Part shown: in pieces, positions 48,057 to 60,018 of the stretch
Layout of the letters: each line of letters starts with the position of its first letter
Numbering within the stretch: the stretch's first letter is position 1
NCBI RefSeq assembly: GCF_003369915.1
Contig: NC_046677.1
Coordinates: 13,454,001-13,518,000, forward strand
DNA from: Drosophila miranda
Taxonomy: Eukaryota > Arthropoda > Insecta > Diptera > Drosophilidae
Reading direction: 5' to 3'
Length of the DNA: 64,000 nucleotides
Translations under genes and position numbers: made by a program
Notes under the pieces: generated by a model
What the model was told of the DNA's origin: nothing
What the model saw: the letters and a program-made list of their open reading frames with translations, nothing else
Databases searched by the model: none

Positions 48057-51000
48057 GTGCATACATGTACATAAGTTGGCATCCGAAATGTCTGAAATGA
48101 TGAATACGAGCACAAATGCCGTTGGTTTAGCATTTGGTAAGAGCGGTTATTGGCGGTTGGCTGTTGGCTCGTTAGCCGCCCACTGTTGACCCACATTTAA
48201 AGCCATTGAGCGAGAGCAGGAGAGAGTGGGAGAGGGAGCGAGAGTGGGAGTGGGAGAGGACCACCCGGCTGGAGTCTCTCTCCAAACAGCCTCACGTACT
48301 CCCGTAGCCAGCGTTCCGAATTTCGTTTTTCCTCCTCCTTTTTTCTGCCTTGGTTAATTAACCCGTTTGCATAAATTTCGGCGAGGCCGGCCACCAGCGG
48401 AAGAAACAGCTAAGTCTTGAACCAGTTCCAGTTCGCTGCGGCTGCTCCTCCGCCTGCCTGTCGGGACGTTATTTATGCCTTCTTTGATCGAACCTGCCCC
48501 GGCACGTCATATCACTCGTAGTCGTAGTCGTCGTCCGTAGCACTGCATCTCAATTGTTTTCGTGCCCCTCGTAAATTAATGGACTATTAAGCTGGCCAGG
48601 AAATTGTGTCTGACTCCTCGCCGGCTCCGTTCTGGCTCCTCCACTTACTCCTCCTAATGGCTGAGAGTATTTGAGAAAATAATAGAAAAATTAATTATAG
48701 CATTTTGTTTGCCATAATAAATGGTTCCCCAGTGTTTCGGTGTCGGTATTGTTGTTGGTGTTGGATCAACAGCGCCCCGATAAGTGGCGGCGTCTCTGAA
48801 AGTGGCCACATTAAGTCCGATCTTGTATGCAATTTATACATTTCAGTGCGGATTGAGCTGACTGAGGCCTGATGAGGAAATCGTGTGGCAGATTATAGCT
48901 GCCAGCCAGAGCTTGGGGAGAGTCTGATTCGAATGTCAAAGCAAGACGAGAGAATCGAAATGGAATCTGGACTACAATCTTCATAAAGAAATATGTTTGT
49001 CGCACTGACTGAATGTATCACCAACACACAGAGCCCAATTGGATACACACTGCTGGATAGAACTCGACAAAAATGATTAAAGGATTGTTTGTCTGATCAA
49101 AATCAATGACATCGTCCCACATCAGAGTACGACGAAGTACAGCGAATAGTTTTCGGGTATAGGCCTGTGGAAAACGTACAAGTTTTATCCAAGCTACCTC
49201 CTACTGCTATATTGTAGATTCCCATCTAAACGACTCACGTAGGCTACATTTAAGGCCATACAAAATCATCAGAAACTACCGACAAAATAAAACACATTAG
49301 AGAGCCAGAAATAAAACCACTCAAGCCAAACACTTGCAAGCTGTTTGCGCAAATAATTTGCTGGCATTATGAACAGAAGACTCTTCAAATGATGTGCCGA
49401 AAGCCGATTCGTGTCTCAGACTCAAAAACTAATGTGCATACATTTGCACGCACAAAACTGTCAACAGGGAACTCCACGAAATATGGGGGAAAAATAGCAA
49501 AAAAGAAAATATAACACCGAAGCTGTATACACTTAAGACAATGAGAGTAAATATCCTTCACTGTACTTTTTACTATCCTTTAGAGTCTTGAGAGACTATA
49601 GAGAAAACGAAAAATCAGTGAACAATATTTGATATATGTATTTTAAATTCATAATTGTTGAAATATTTTCGAGAAAAAATGCCAGTACCCTCTGTCAGGG
49701 TACGACAAAATGCCGCCAACACTTCACACAAAATGAAAACTTAAAAAGCAAAAAAGAAATACCTTAGTGTTCGAAATGGGGTGCGCCTGAAATTTGGCAC
49801 GGAGATCGTTTTCCTAGCCATGCGAATGTGACATTTACAAAATGTTTTTCATATTTTTCATATTCCTTAGCGGCCTAGCAGCCAATCCAATCTATTTGGT
49901 CGGGGGTCTTGTAATTTATGTTTCCTGCCTCTGCTCTGCGAAAATGTTTCCATTTTTCGGCTTGCAATTTGCGTACAATATTTTCGTGGCCCGCTCATTA
50001 GTCAATGACAGGCAGAAAAGAGCGCGAAGTATTTTTGGCACATTTAAATGCAAATTAATGTGCCATTCATTAACGCCGGCTCCAATCCATCATGCGGGCC
50101 ATACAGTTTGATAGGAATTGGAAAAGGTCACCGCGCCTCAACTGCTGTTCGATTGCCAAACCAAATCCCAAGTCGCGTGGAGGAAAACCTCATGGGGGTA
50201 ATACCAAAGTTTATGGGATGGAAAATTGTGCCCGCATCGGCAGAATCGAATTTGCATATGCGGATTAAGTATGTACAGGAGGCATTTTGCGGCCACACTT
50301 GCCACTTGTCTTAAGACCTCCCCATGGTCAAAGCCCCGAGAAACTGCATATTCAAGTGATTTCAACTGCCAGACGGCGGGTCTAAAAATAAAATGCCATG
50401 AAATTGTGCGAGGAAAACTGAAAGAAAAAACACCATTCATATGCTCGATGGCTTGCCTGTCGCTGGATATGGCCGCATAAACTATATCATTTGGGATTTG
50501 GCCAGCAGAATTATGGGCCCATAAGGATTAAGCCGTGAAGATGGATAAAAAAAAAACCATTAAACATCAATGATTATGGCTTCCCGATTTCCCGATTTCC
50601 CGGGGCCCGTTTTGCCCTCGCACATCGTAAATGAAGCAGGGAAGCCGGAGCTGTGGACCGGCTTCTTTCCACTGGCTGCATCTTTCTAACAACTTTCACA
50701 CTCCAGATCTGCGGCTGCGTCTGCGGCTGCAGCTTCTCACGTATTTAGCCAAACTATCTCCACATGCCATAAAAACGTCAAATTGAATTTTATTTCAATT
50801 AACAAAACTATTCGACCCCCACACCACACTGGTAGAAATAAAACCAGATACCCGTCCGTGCACTCAATGAATTTTGCACGCTATCGAAAATTGTTTCGTT
50901 TTCCAGATTGCTTTTTTTGCCGACAGCAATTTCAAATTGGGCGACTGAAAACTATTCCCACCGACTGTCGTGGGGGTGGGGAGTCTGGGGAGGGAGTTCA

Positions 51001-54000
51001 GTGCGGCTTAAATGTTTGATAGCCGCTGCTTTTGAAATTGGAAATACATGTCGCTAATAAAGATAGGGATTGCCTTGCAGTTGTTGCAGTGGTCCGCCGC
51101 CCAGGCGAGGGTGGTTCGAGTGCGGGCCTTAAAAGTTAATTAAAAATGACCGAAAGTGCGGCCCGCTGTAATTAAAACTCAGCTGCAATTAGGCAAAAAC
51201 ACTTTGGTGTGGTTGCATGCACTTCTTCGGCTTACCGGCTTCTGAAGGAGGAGGAAACCTCTTTGTTAGAGCTGTGTAATTAAAAATTGCCAGCTCTTTT
51301 CGTCAGAGCATTTACAAATTTACGAATTTCAATTTATTTGACTGCAAGCTGAGGCGAGAGCTGTTTTAGTGAAAAAACTGAGAGTTTTAATGATTGTCGG
51401 GAAGTAAAATATGAACGTTGGAGTCAGAAATTAAAAGTGGCAATCTAAAGTTCAGGGATCGATGTTTTAGACACTCGATTCATATATTCAAATAAACTTT
51501 TTAGTGGCTGTCTATTCTACATATAAGCTCTTAGCTGTTCGATCTTGGAATCGATTTATTTCCTATGAAAGAACTTTTATTTGTAGTTCTATTTAAAGAT
51601 TATCTGCGCAAGATTTTTTCAAAAATTGTTTTCAATATACTATTCGGACATTTTGGAAATGTATTGTTGGTTTTCAAAGAGATAAACATTGCCCGTACAG
51701 TGGGTTCTATGATTAGGATATATAAAAATAGGCCATTAGATATGGGCAAATAATACTCTAACTGATTGATCGACACATGCTGCAATTGGTATCTGGTGCG
51801 TCATAAGTTTTCGGAAAGCGGATGGGTGCCAGTTTTTGCTTGTCCTTCTTCAATGAGTATACAAATGATCCATTTCAAGGGTGTTTAATCGGCTCATAGA
51901 AACCCATATTGTATCATTTGGCTTACTGTTCATATTTTGACATCATATGTCATGTAACAGTAACTGGCCTCAGTTTATGGTCGGTTTCGGTGTTGGTGTT
52001 GATGCTGATGTTGCTGTTGCTGTTGCTATTGGATGTCGTATGGAGAGAAACACACATTACATACACCCATGGGACACTCCCACATCGAGAGTTCGCCATC
52101 GCAGAGGCTGGGGCTGACATACAGGTAACTTTGCATGTCTCGGGTGTGTGTGCGAGCCGGCCGCCCCAGACAGCCCGGCAACGGCATCGGCAATGGCAAC
52201 CCAGAGCGGTGTCTCCGTCCGATCCAATCTGGAGACCCACAGACGTGAACACACCCATTGCCAATGGCTTGGCAGGAGCAGGAGCATGAGCAGAAGGAGG
52301 CGAAGGCGAAGGCGAGGGCGAGGCGGGACGGAGGCGGAGGAACAGTCAAGCGATCTCAACCAAGTGACAGGAAATGCAATTTGAGTGCGCTAAACTTTTG
52401 ACTGCGTTTAGCTTTTGATAGGCGAAAGTACGAGTATACGGGTCCAAGTCTATTCGAAACACGAGTACACACATGAGTGCTGGGTTCTCTTTTCGGTGGG
52501 TGTTGCCCCTCGGTGGGCGTAATCCAAGTGAAATATCTTTGATTTTAATTGGAATTGCTTAATTAAGCGGGAAAAATTGTTTCCAGGCATTAATGGCCGG
52601 ATATTTTGTGGGGACATAAAGGTGACTGGGGACCAGAGACGGATGGAACCAAAGCGGAGTCGAGTCAGTCACATGTCGCAGCCAGTCAGTACTAATTGGA
52701 GCTTGAAATTGTTACACTACAAATTTGTGGTTCCTATTGGCCCTGAATGACCTCTCTATGGACCAAACTGGTCTGGAATTCTTGAATTAAATTATTTCTT
52801 GAATCTAAAAGAGGTCGGTATGCCCCGTAAGCTTTTGAGAATCTCTACTTTATTAAAAAAGCCACATGAACCGAAAAACCTTCAAGGCACCTTTCGCTCC
52901 ATTTCGATGGGTTCCATGCCTCAACAACTTTGGTAACCGCCAGTCCCGACGCCCTCCAGCCACCCATTCAGACTCCAGACTGCCCTCCGACGACCACTAG
53001 TCAGTCAGACCCACTCGTCCCAACCCGCAGAGTTTGGCACATGTTACGGGTATATGCCAACTTCTTTGCTGCTTCAACGTCGCGACGGGAAAAAGTTGCC
53101 GTTTCATTTAAACTGCCGCTTCGTTGTTTACGCATCGGCACAAACAACAACATCACCGACGCGCACAAAGATACAGGCACATATCCAGATACACATGCAG
53201 CGACGGAGGCAGACACGGCAACGCCAGAAAAATCATTTGAAGTGCATAGATCAAAGTGACCGAGGAGGCGCCAGGGCAAGGGTGTTGTTATTATTGGATT
53301 TCTCTGTTTGTTGCTGGCTTCGCTTTTGGCCTCGGGGGCAGGCCGGGCCGGGCCGCGCCGGGTCCCCGTTACTGGTCCGTCGTCTCTGACCTCAGACAAC
53401 CTGGCACACGTTGTGGGGGCTCTGTTTTCTCAAAGCAAAATTACCAAATAAATATGAAAACGTGACTCCTAGTCGGAGCCGCAGTCGCAGTCCAAGTCGG
53501 AAGGAATACTTTACGGGCACATTCCTGAACCAGTTGAACCCCTGAAACTAAACTAAAATACCTCTGGCGAACGGGAACCATTTACGAGTATTGCAGACAC
53601 TCGCATCCCCCTTTCCCCGGATAGACTGAAAAGTGAAATTTCCATGTGTCATATTATCTATTTTCAATTTTCTCTCTGATTAACCTCAATCCCCATTCCA
53701 GACCACAAATGATTGCTGCTAGGGTTTCGTGTTTCCGGTCTTTGGCCTCACATTTTGTATTGGCTTTTAATTGGAAATGGATTTATTGTGTTTTCCATTT
53801 CTTTTGTCCACAAACTCGACATTTATTTCACATTTTACGCAATAAATCACTCATCAAAGTGTTGAATTTTTCATATTTAATTTTCTGTTGTTGCAATAGG
53901 CAGCAACAGCAACACCTTCGAAAACGGCTGCAAAGATATTTATGATAGTCTCTGCCGTTGCAAAATGAATGCTTAATTTAAGCGTCAGAAAAATAATTTG

Positions 54001-55274
54001 CCTGCATTTTTTGGCTCTCCGCACTCCCATGTACTCCAAGCCTCTCATGCCAGGGAGGCCCGAAACGGGTTCCGCATAATCAGATTTAATGAAAATTGAA
54101 TAATAAATATTATCAGGCGAGCAGGCGAGAAGAAAAAGATTGCTGAAAATTGCCGCAATATTTTGGCTTAATGGTTTCTAACACCCAGAAGCTGGCTACC
54201 AAAACCCAAACTAAGAAAACCCGCCAGACTCTAGAGGAATTAATATTTTCCTTCAAGATATACGAGTAGATGGATCCTAGCAGATAAATGGTATCTTCGA
54301 TTGGTGGTATTTAATTCAAGTAAGACTGGCACTGGGCGAAGTAATATATTTTCTTAGATTTGATTGAATTCTCATGACCATTGTGTGAATAAAACAAGAA
54401 AACCATTGGGTTGCTGAAGGAGGTTCTAGTGGGGGTGTCTCTGGATTCTGATTTTTTCTCCATGTCCATGCTCTCTAATAATTATGCTCTCTCTCAGATA
54501 ATATTTTGAGACACTGAATGTTTAAGGAATAGATATTCCAATAATTGTCATTAATTTAAGTTAATTTTTTAGGTTTTTGTTAGTTTGGGGTAGAGAAGAT
54601 TGACTGAATATCAAACTACAAATAAGGGCAGAAATCTTTAGATCTGGAAATGCTCATGTGACCCGATTTTCTCAGTATCCCGCGACCAAATGCCACACAC
54701 AGATAGAGAAATGACTCTTCAACAATCGAGTGTCGAGCTGCTAGCCCTTACAGTTTGTGGGCCACTGCAGCTTACTGTCAAACTGGGGCCGAGTCTGACA
54801 GTTGCATTTGTCACTCGGCTCGTTTGTTTGTTTGTTTATTCATTTGTTTGTTATGTGGCTTTGTTTGCGCGTCCATTTGCTCCGCTTACATCAAGTTTGC
54901 TACAGTACGAGTATTTCTCTAGCTCTGGCTTAACCTCTTCCCGGCCTCCCGCCAGAGGCTTTGTTTTTCCTGTTTTTTGGTTTTCGTTTTCGGTTTGTGT
55001 CTTTTTGATTTGGGTGATTTTCGTTTTTATGTGCAATTAGCGAGCGCATTGTTTGTTTGTTTTGGTGGCACGTTTCATTGTAATTAAAAAATCGCCGTTT
55101 TGCCCGAAACATGTTGTGAGCCCCGAGATTTGACTTGGACTGTCCATGGCACTCGTACTCGAACACCCATATGGAACGCCATACGCCATGCATGTAGGCG
55201 TAGGTCCCCCTGTCTTGCCGTCTCTATCCCTCTGCTTCGATTTCTGTCTGGCGTCCCGCTCGCAGAGATCTCGG

Positions 55275-55312
55275 AGCACGGAGCTCGGAGCACGGAGCTC
55301 GGAGCTCGGAGA
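55275..55312. repeat. GGAGCACGGAGCTC tandem repeat
   Basis: Alternating GGAGCACGGAGCTC and GGAGCTC words; four to five units of 7-14 bases. Self-complementary GAGCTC recurs. Confidence 0.8.
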
Positions 55313-56432
55313 CACTGGAAATGTCAATATTTGCCGCAGCTTAACCCGCCAGAGCCAGAGCCATAGTCGATGAATTCGGTCTCGGTCTCGGTTTATGGTT
55401 GTTCGTTGTTCATGGCGTGCCTTAATGCTAGTGACAGCCAGCTCTATGGGATTTTCTTGCGGCTGGCCACCACTGGGGGGGAGTCTGGGTGTCTGGCTAC
55501 AAAAACCACTGACCTAAAGAAAATGCACTGCGGGAGTGTGGGCCGATGATCTTCGTTGTCAGAGGGAGAGGAGGAGAGTTGTACGGATACATGTGTATTT
55601 GTCTCTTAATTGGGAGATATCTTGTCGTTGTCTTGGTTCAGGACGGAATAAATTCCCACCGCGCTGAACAGTTTCGAAGTCACTAATTGACCAACTCGAT
55701 GAAGGGTTTATTTTTAGAGTAATTTGTCTATAATCTACATAAATAAAGCTACATTTATATTGAGTTACTAAGATATAACGAAAATCTCCTCGTTATTGAA
55801 CTCTTTTGCCTCTGCCAAGTGAATAAAATGTCAGATAATGTCAAATACTTTGAGTAGTACTAAATCATTTGATTGATTAGCTTGAATCAAAGCCCAGGCA
55901 TTCACAAATTAAATTTTGGTTGCACGAATGGATCATTCATCAACGAACCAAAGATTGATGAACCATCAAATTGGTACAATTTGCATAGTTTATTCGGGCC
56001 TCCATCCACTGTGACTCCAATCAGAGACTCCAATCCGGTGCGGTGCCCTGTTGTGGCATTCCCAGGCCGAATGGAACAATCCCGGCGCTGCAGCGTACCC
56101 ACTCTCACAGATGGCAGAGAATGTCATCAACGGCCCCCTGTTGGGCGCCACTTTACACACCAATAACCAAAAATGGCCCAAAGGCGACCACAACTGGGTC
56201 TCCCCCCCCCTTTTTTCGCTACACATAATGCCGGGTTCGTGCTGGTTTGGGGCCATGTCTGAGGTTTGAAGCTGAGAGGCTGTGCTCCCAGAAATGCTAA
56301 TTGAGCGTCGGGCCGAGCTGCCAGGCGCCAAATGGGGGAACCCAGTTCCAGGTCCAGCGACAGCGACAGCGCCAGGGACAATCTATCAATGTGCGGTAGC
56401 CTGGCCAAGAGCCTCTGCGTAATGTCTTCCTA

Positions 56433-56459
56433 TACTCGTACTCGTACTCGTACTCGTAG
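56433..56459. repeat. (ACTCGT)n hexamer repeat
   Basis: Four consecutive ACTCGT units. Isolated ACTCGT/ACGAGT words are also common elsewhere in the window. Confidence 0.9.
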
Positions 56460-57484
56460 TTTTTCTGCACTTTAATGTGTGTGTAATTTGATTTGCTTGC
56501 AAATTTGTTGACTGATTCGATTACATAAGCGGACTGAAAAGAAATCAGTGGGAAGAGAAAATCAATAAATTGCAACAGCAGCCGCCAAAAATAAGGCGAG
56601 CAGGCAATTTATACATTTTCCCCAATTGATTTTTAATCACATTTTCAGCAGCCAGCCGCACTCGCAGTCTATTTTTATTTTTATTCGAAGCAGAGCAAGT
56701 CTCTGAGCCATTTTCTTCTTCCATTTCGAGGCCTGTCAACCAGCTCGAGACACGAACTTGCCTAATACTTGACCATTAAATCCGCCCCAGTCCCAGTCCC
56801 AGCCACAGCTCCAGCCATAGCCACGAATAACCTCCAATCAAAATATTTGTGTACACATTTGAAATATTGACACTTTGAGTTGATAAGGAAAATGTTTGAC
56901 AACTCGTTGATTATATTTTCCTAATGGGATTTATTGGTATTTTGCGATGGGAGCTAGTTAAAATACAGTACACATATATTGCATGGAGATTGGGTAAGAT
57001 TTATTCGGATGTTGGGAAGGGATTAAGAAAGGAATTACAGGAATTCCATCCCCTGTTTTCTGTCTCCTGTCTCTGAACTGTCTCTGAAACACGTATATGG
57101 GATAACTTGAGCTGATCTTTACTCGTACAGCTGCAATTCTCTCTGGCGCCTTTCGAATTCCCCTGGTCACCGAAAAAGAAGTCCACTGGCCCGACCAATT
57201 AGGCAGGCTTTCTACGCAAGACGCCGCTGGGGGTAATTATTGCGCATGGACAAGGCGATGAAGGCGCCGGTGCCCGGTCCACGGTCCACGGTCCATCTAG
57301 GCATCAATTCAAACACATTAAATGCCATAAACTGCTGTGAATGCAATTTTTATTAGCGTAATTAACACCTTTTTCAGCCGGACAGATGCTCTTTTTCTCT
57401 TCTCTTTCTCTCTCAGGAGCAATGAAAATTGAATAAATAAGGAATCGTGATTGCTATAGCTATCTGCTGGAAAGATTTGCTTAC

Positions 57485-58520
57485 CGCGATGCCTTGGGCG
57501 CTGGGAGGTGGTCGATCGCAGGGGAATGAAGTGCTGCTGTTGCGGATAGAGACGTGCTCCTGGGCCTGCCAACAGGCCTGGCGGGCAGGGCGGGATTGGG
57601 CCCAGATTGCTGTAGAGCAGAAAGTTGCTGCTACCGGGGTGTATTACGAGATGTTGCTGCTGCTTTTGGGTAAGGTTACCCAGGAGATTGTGTTGCTGCT
57701 GCTGCTGTTGCTGCTGCTGTTGGTAGTAGCCTGGCACTATGGCAAAGCCATGTTGCTGCTGCTGTTGCTGTAGGTGGGAACGCGGTGTAACTGCAACAAT
57801 ATGCTCGTGCTGCTGATGTTGTTGGTTCAGCTGCACTCCTGCAACATTTGGTTGCTCTCTCTGTCCTGTCACATGATGTTGCTGCTGCTGCTGTTGCTGA
57901 AAGCTTGAGTGCACCCGCGAGTGATAGTTGAAGGGCTGCAACGGCTGTTGGGGTATCTTTGGTATCAATGTTGTGGCCGTGGCAGAAACAGTTGCCATTG
58001 TGGTTGTCCTAGTGGCATGTGTGGCATTCCGGGGATACAGATGTGGCCGGAACTTTCTCCTCCTCGTTACGGTCGAATTTCGATTTTGTTGAGGTGGAAA
58101 TTTCCGACGTAACTTTCGACGTCCTGGAGTGATGGTTGTTGCTGCTGTGACCGATGCAAATGTGGCTGCCCCTACCCCCAATCCCGTTCCCGTAGCCGTT
58201 GCACTAGCCGTTGCACTGGCTGTTGCACTGGCTGTTGCCGTTTGTATAATTTCATTGAATTTGCTGCTTATATTGATATTTACACTGCTATTTACACTGG
58301 TTTGCGCATGTTGCTGCAGCATGTTGCCCTGGGGCGAGGCATGTTGCTGCTGCTGCTGCAACGTTTTTGTCATGCAGACTAGAAAGACGCATACGTGCAG
58401 CAGCCACTTTGATGATGTATTTCGATGCGGCTTTGTGGCTGCCACCATTTGTTTCTCCAATTTTCGTGGCCCTATTAACGCGTCTGTCATCTCGACGGTT
58501 CGTTTGTCAGACGCTGACAT
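57485..58520 (-). CDS. Glutamine-rich protein or N-terminal exon with signal-like segment
   Basis: The minus-strand ORF starts at 58520 and is open to 57318 (400 codons). A good donor (CGCG|GTAAGC) at 57484 would end the exon after 345 codons in phase 1. Residues 39-50 (WLLHVCVFLVCM) are a hydrophobic core flanked by basic residues, like a signal peptide or anchor with a long n-region. Then come several runs of 4-10 glutamines from CAG/CAA codons, a TASATASATA repeat, and a basic patch (GRRKLRRKF). No known domain is present. The upstream laminin exon at 45129 needs exactly one base from its 5' neighbour, so this exon is phase-compatible with it. It may be the 5' coding exon of a wb isoform, or an independent gene nested in the wb intron. 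Antisense ORFs here are shadows of the repeats. Confidence 0.6.
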
Positions 58521-59359
58521 TTTCCGTTGTTTTTTTTATGGGCTTCGAGCGATTTTCCCGAATTACCATTCAATTCTTGTGCCGCATTTTGTTTGCGGTT
58601 TTCACTGACTCGAAAGACATGTTCTTCACATTCACTTTTTCTAATGAAAAATTATTGTGTTTTGTTTAAATTTACTATGGGATGATCCTCTTTCCTCTTG
58701 ATAGTTGTTGCATTTTGTGGCAAGAAACGGTTACAAGTTCCTTCAACTCTTCTCTTCAACAATTTGGTTAATTAGTTTATCGAACAATATGCTGGCCCCA
58801 TTGCATTAACGAATCAACAAGTTTGCCAACAAAAAGCCAGACGAGAAACAACATTTGACAATTCGTAAATAAACAAAGAATAATTTACGCTTCTGGTTCA
58901 TTCACAGATCAGATCAGATGTATTTCGAGTAATGTGGGGTCGGTCTGCCTCTGCGTCTGCGAGCTAATTAGTGGAGGCATACAAAAATAGCAGAGTCTTA
59001 AGCAAATGTGTTACAATTTGTAGAATTTCGGGCCTGTTTATTCTGCCTCTGCCCCAGACTCGCGGGAATATCTCGTTCCCCAGTGGGGGATCCGTGCCGA
59101 AGTGGGTCGGGTTGGGTCGGGTCGGTCCCTTAAAAATGATCCAAAATACTAGATAAACAGGGAAGTATTAACATTAACCCAAACAATGTATGGCGGGACA
59201 GATGGCATAAATTTGTTGGGCAAATCCCATAAACTTGTTTTTAAAAACTTCATTATAAAGGGATCCGCTCGCTTGGGAATTGAAGCATCCGCTAGATAAA
59301 ATAAATACGAGTATCTTCCAGGAAGCACAGCTGCAAGCAAATTCGCACACAGAACGTGG

Positions 59360-59400
59360 GACGGACACCGACGGACACCGACGGAACGGAACGGAACGAA
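59360..59400. repeat. Adjacent short tandem repeats GGACACCGAC and GGAAC
   Basis: Two GGACACCGAC units are followed by GGAAC repeated three to four times. Confidence 0.85.
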
Positions 59401-59999
59401 CCGTAAAAGTACAAACAAAACGAACGATCAACTCAAGGATCGCAGATACTCGTATGTATGTACATTCAAGATTACTTGAATCGAACCAATCCGCAATCCG
59501 CAATCCGCAATTCGAATTCGTGATGTAATAAATTTCAAAGCGAAGCATAAAAAACTAAAGCTGTGAACAACAAACAACTGGAGATTTGTTTGGAACGAGT
59601 ATTGTTCATCTATAAAAAGGCAATTCGTTCGTAGTCCCGTATGCCTGCCTATGACGCAAACGGAGATGGGGGGGATGGGATCCACTGATGAAAAGGGGAT
59701 CGTAAATATTCCAATATCGTATCGACTGACAAATAGGCAAAATGGACAGTGCGTAGAGTGAGCTCAGGGCCTATTCTATTCACTTCATGAGTGTATTCAC
59801 AAGTGGAAAATTAGTTGAAAGAGCAACAAAATTTCAAATAAGTGAGCGAGCTTTTGTTTTCCTTTGAAATTCGGCGGCTTTCGGTTATTTGATCTTTTCC
59901 TCTTCTTTTGCCCAACAAACCCTGAAACACCGAAAAAAAGAGAAACATTTTTTCATAATTTTTGGTTTTCTTTGGACATCTTCCGCTTTCTGTCTGTTC

Positions 60000-60018
60000 T
60001 GTCTGTCTGTCTGTCTGT
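60000..60018. repeat. (TGTC)n microsatellite
   Basis: Four to five consecutive TGTC units, with imperfect copies just upstream. Confidence 0.85.

Larger units (their letters stand above)
45130..57484 (-). other. wb: 12 kb without recognisable exons, probably wb intron
   Basis: Upstream of the first laminin exon in the window (acceptor TTTCTTTCAG at 45130) I find no minus-strand LamEGF, laminin IV or LamNT coding sequence. The stretch has AT-rich islands, short conserved-looking GC patches and simple repeats at 46517, 47892, 48027, 55275 and 56433. It looks like intron with enhancers. Small exons below about 100 bases would escape this reading. Confidence 0.55.

Noticed and set aside
49842..50314. 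Overlapping plus-strand ORFs of 88-89 codons
   Set aside because: Conserved-looking non-coding DNA of the probable wb intron; no domain, and the two frames contradict one another.
51909..52384. Multiple 78-126 codon ORFs on both strands
   Set aside because: Caused by the GTTGCT/GATGTT and GGCGAA simple repeats; all frames stay open by composition.
57447..57773. Leucine-rich plus-strand ORF
   Set aside because: Antisense translation of the CAG repeats of the Q-rich ORF gives polyleucine; not a membrane protein.
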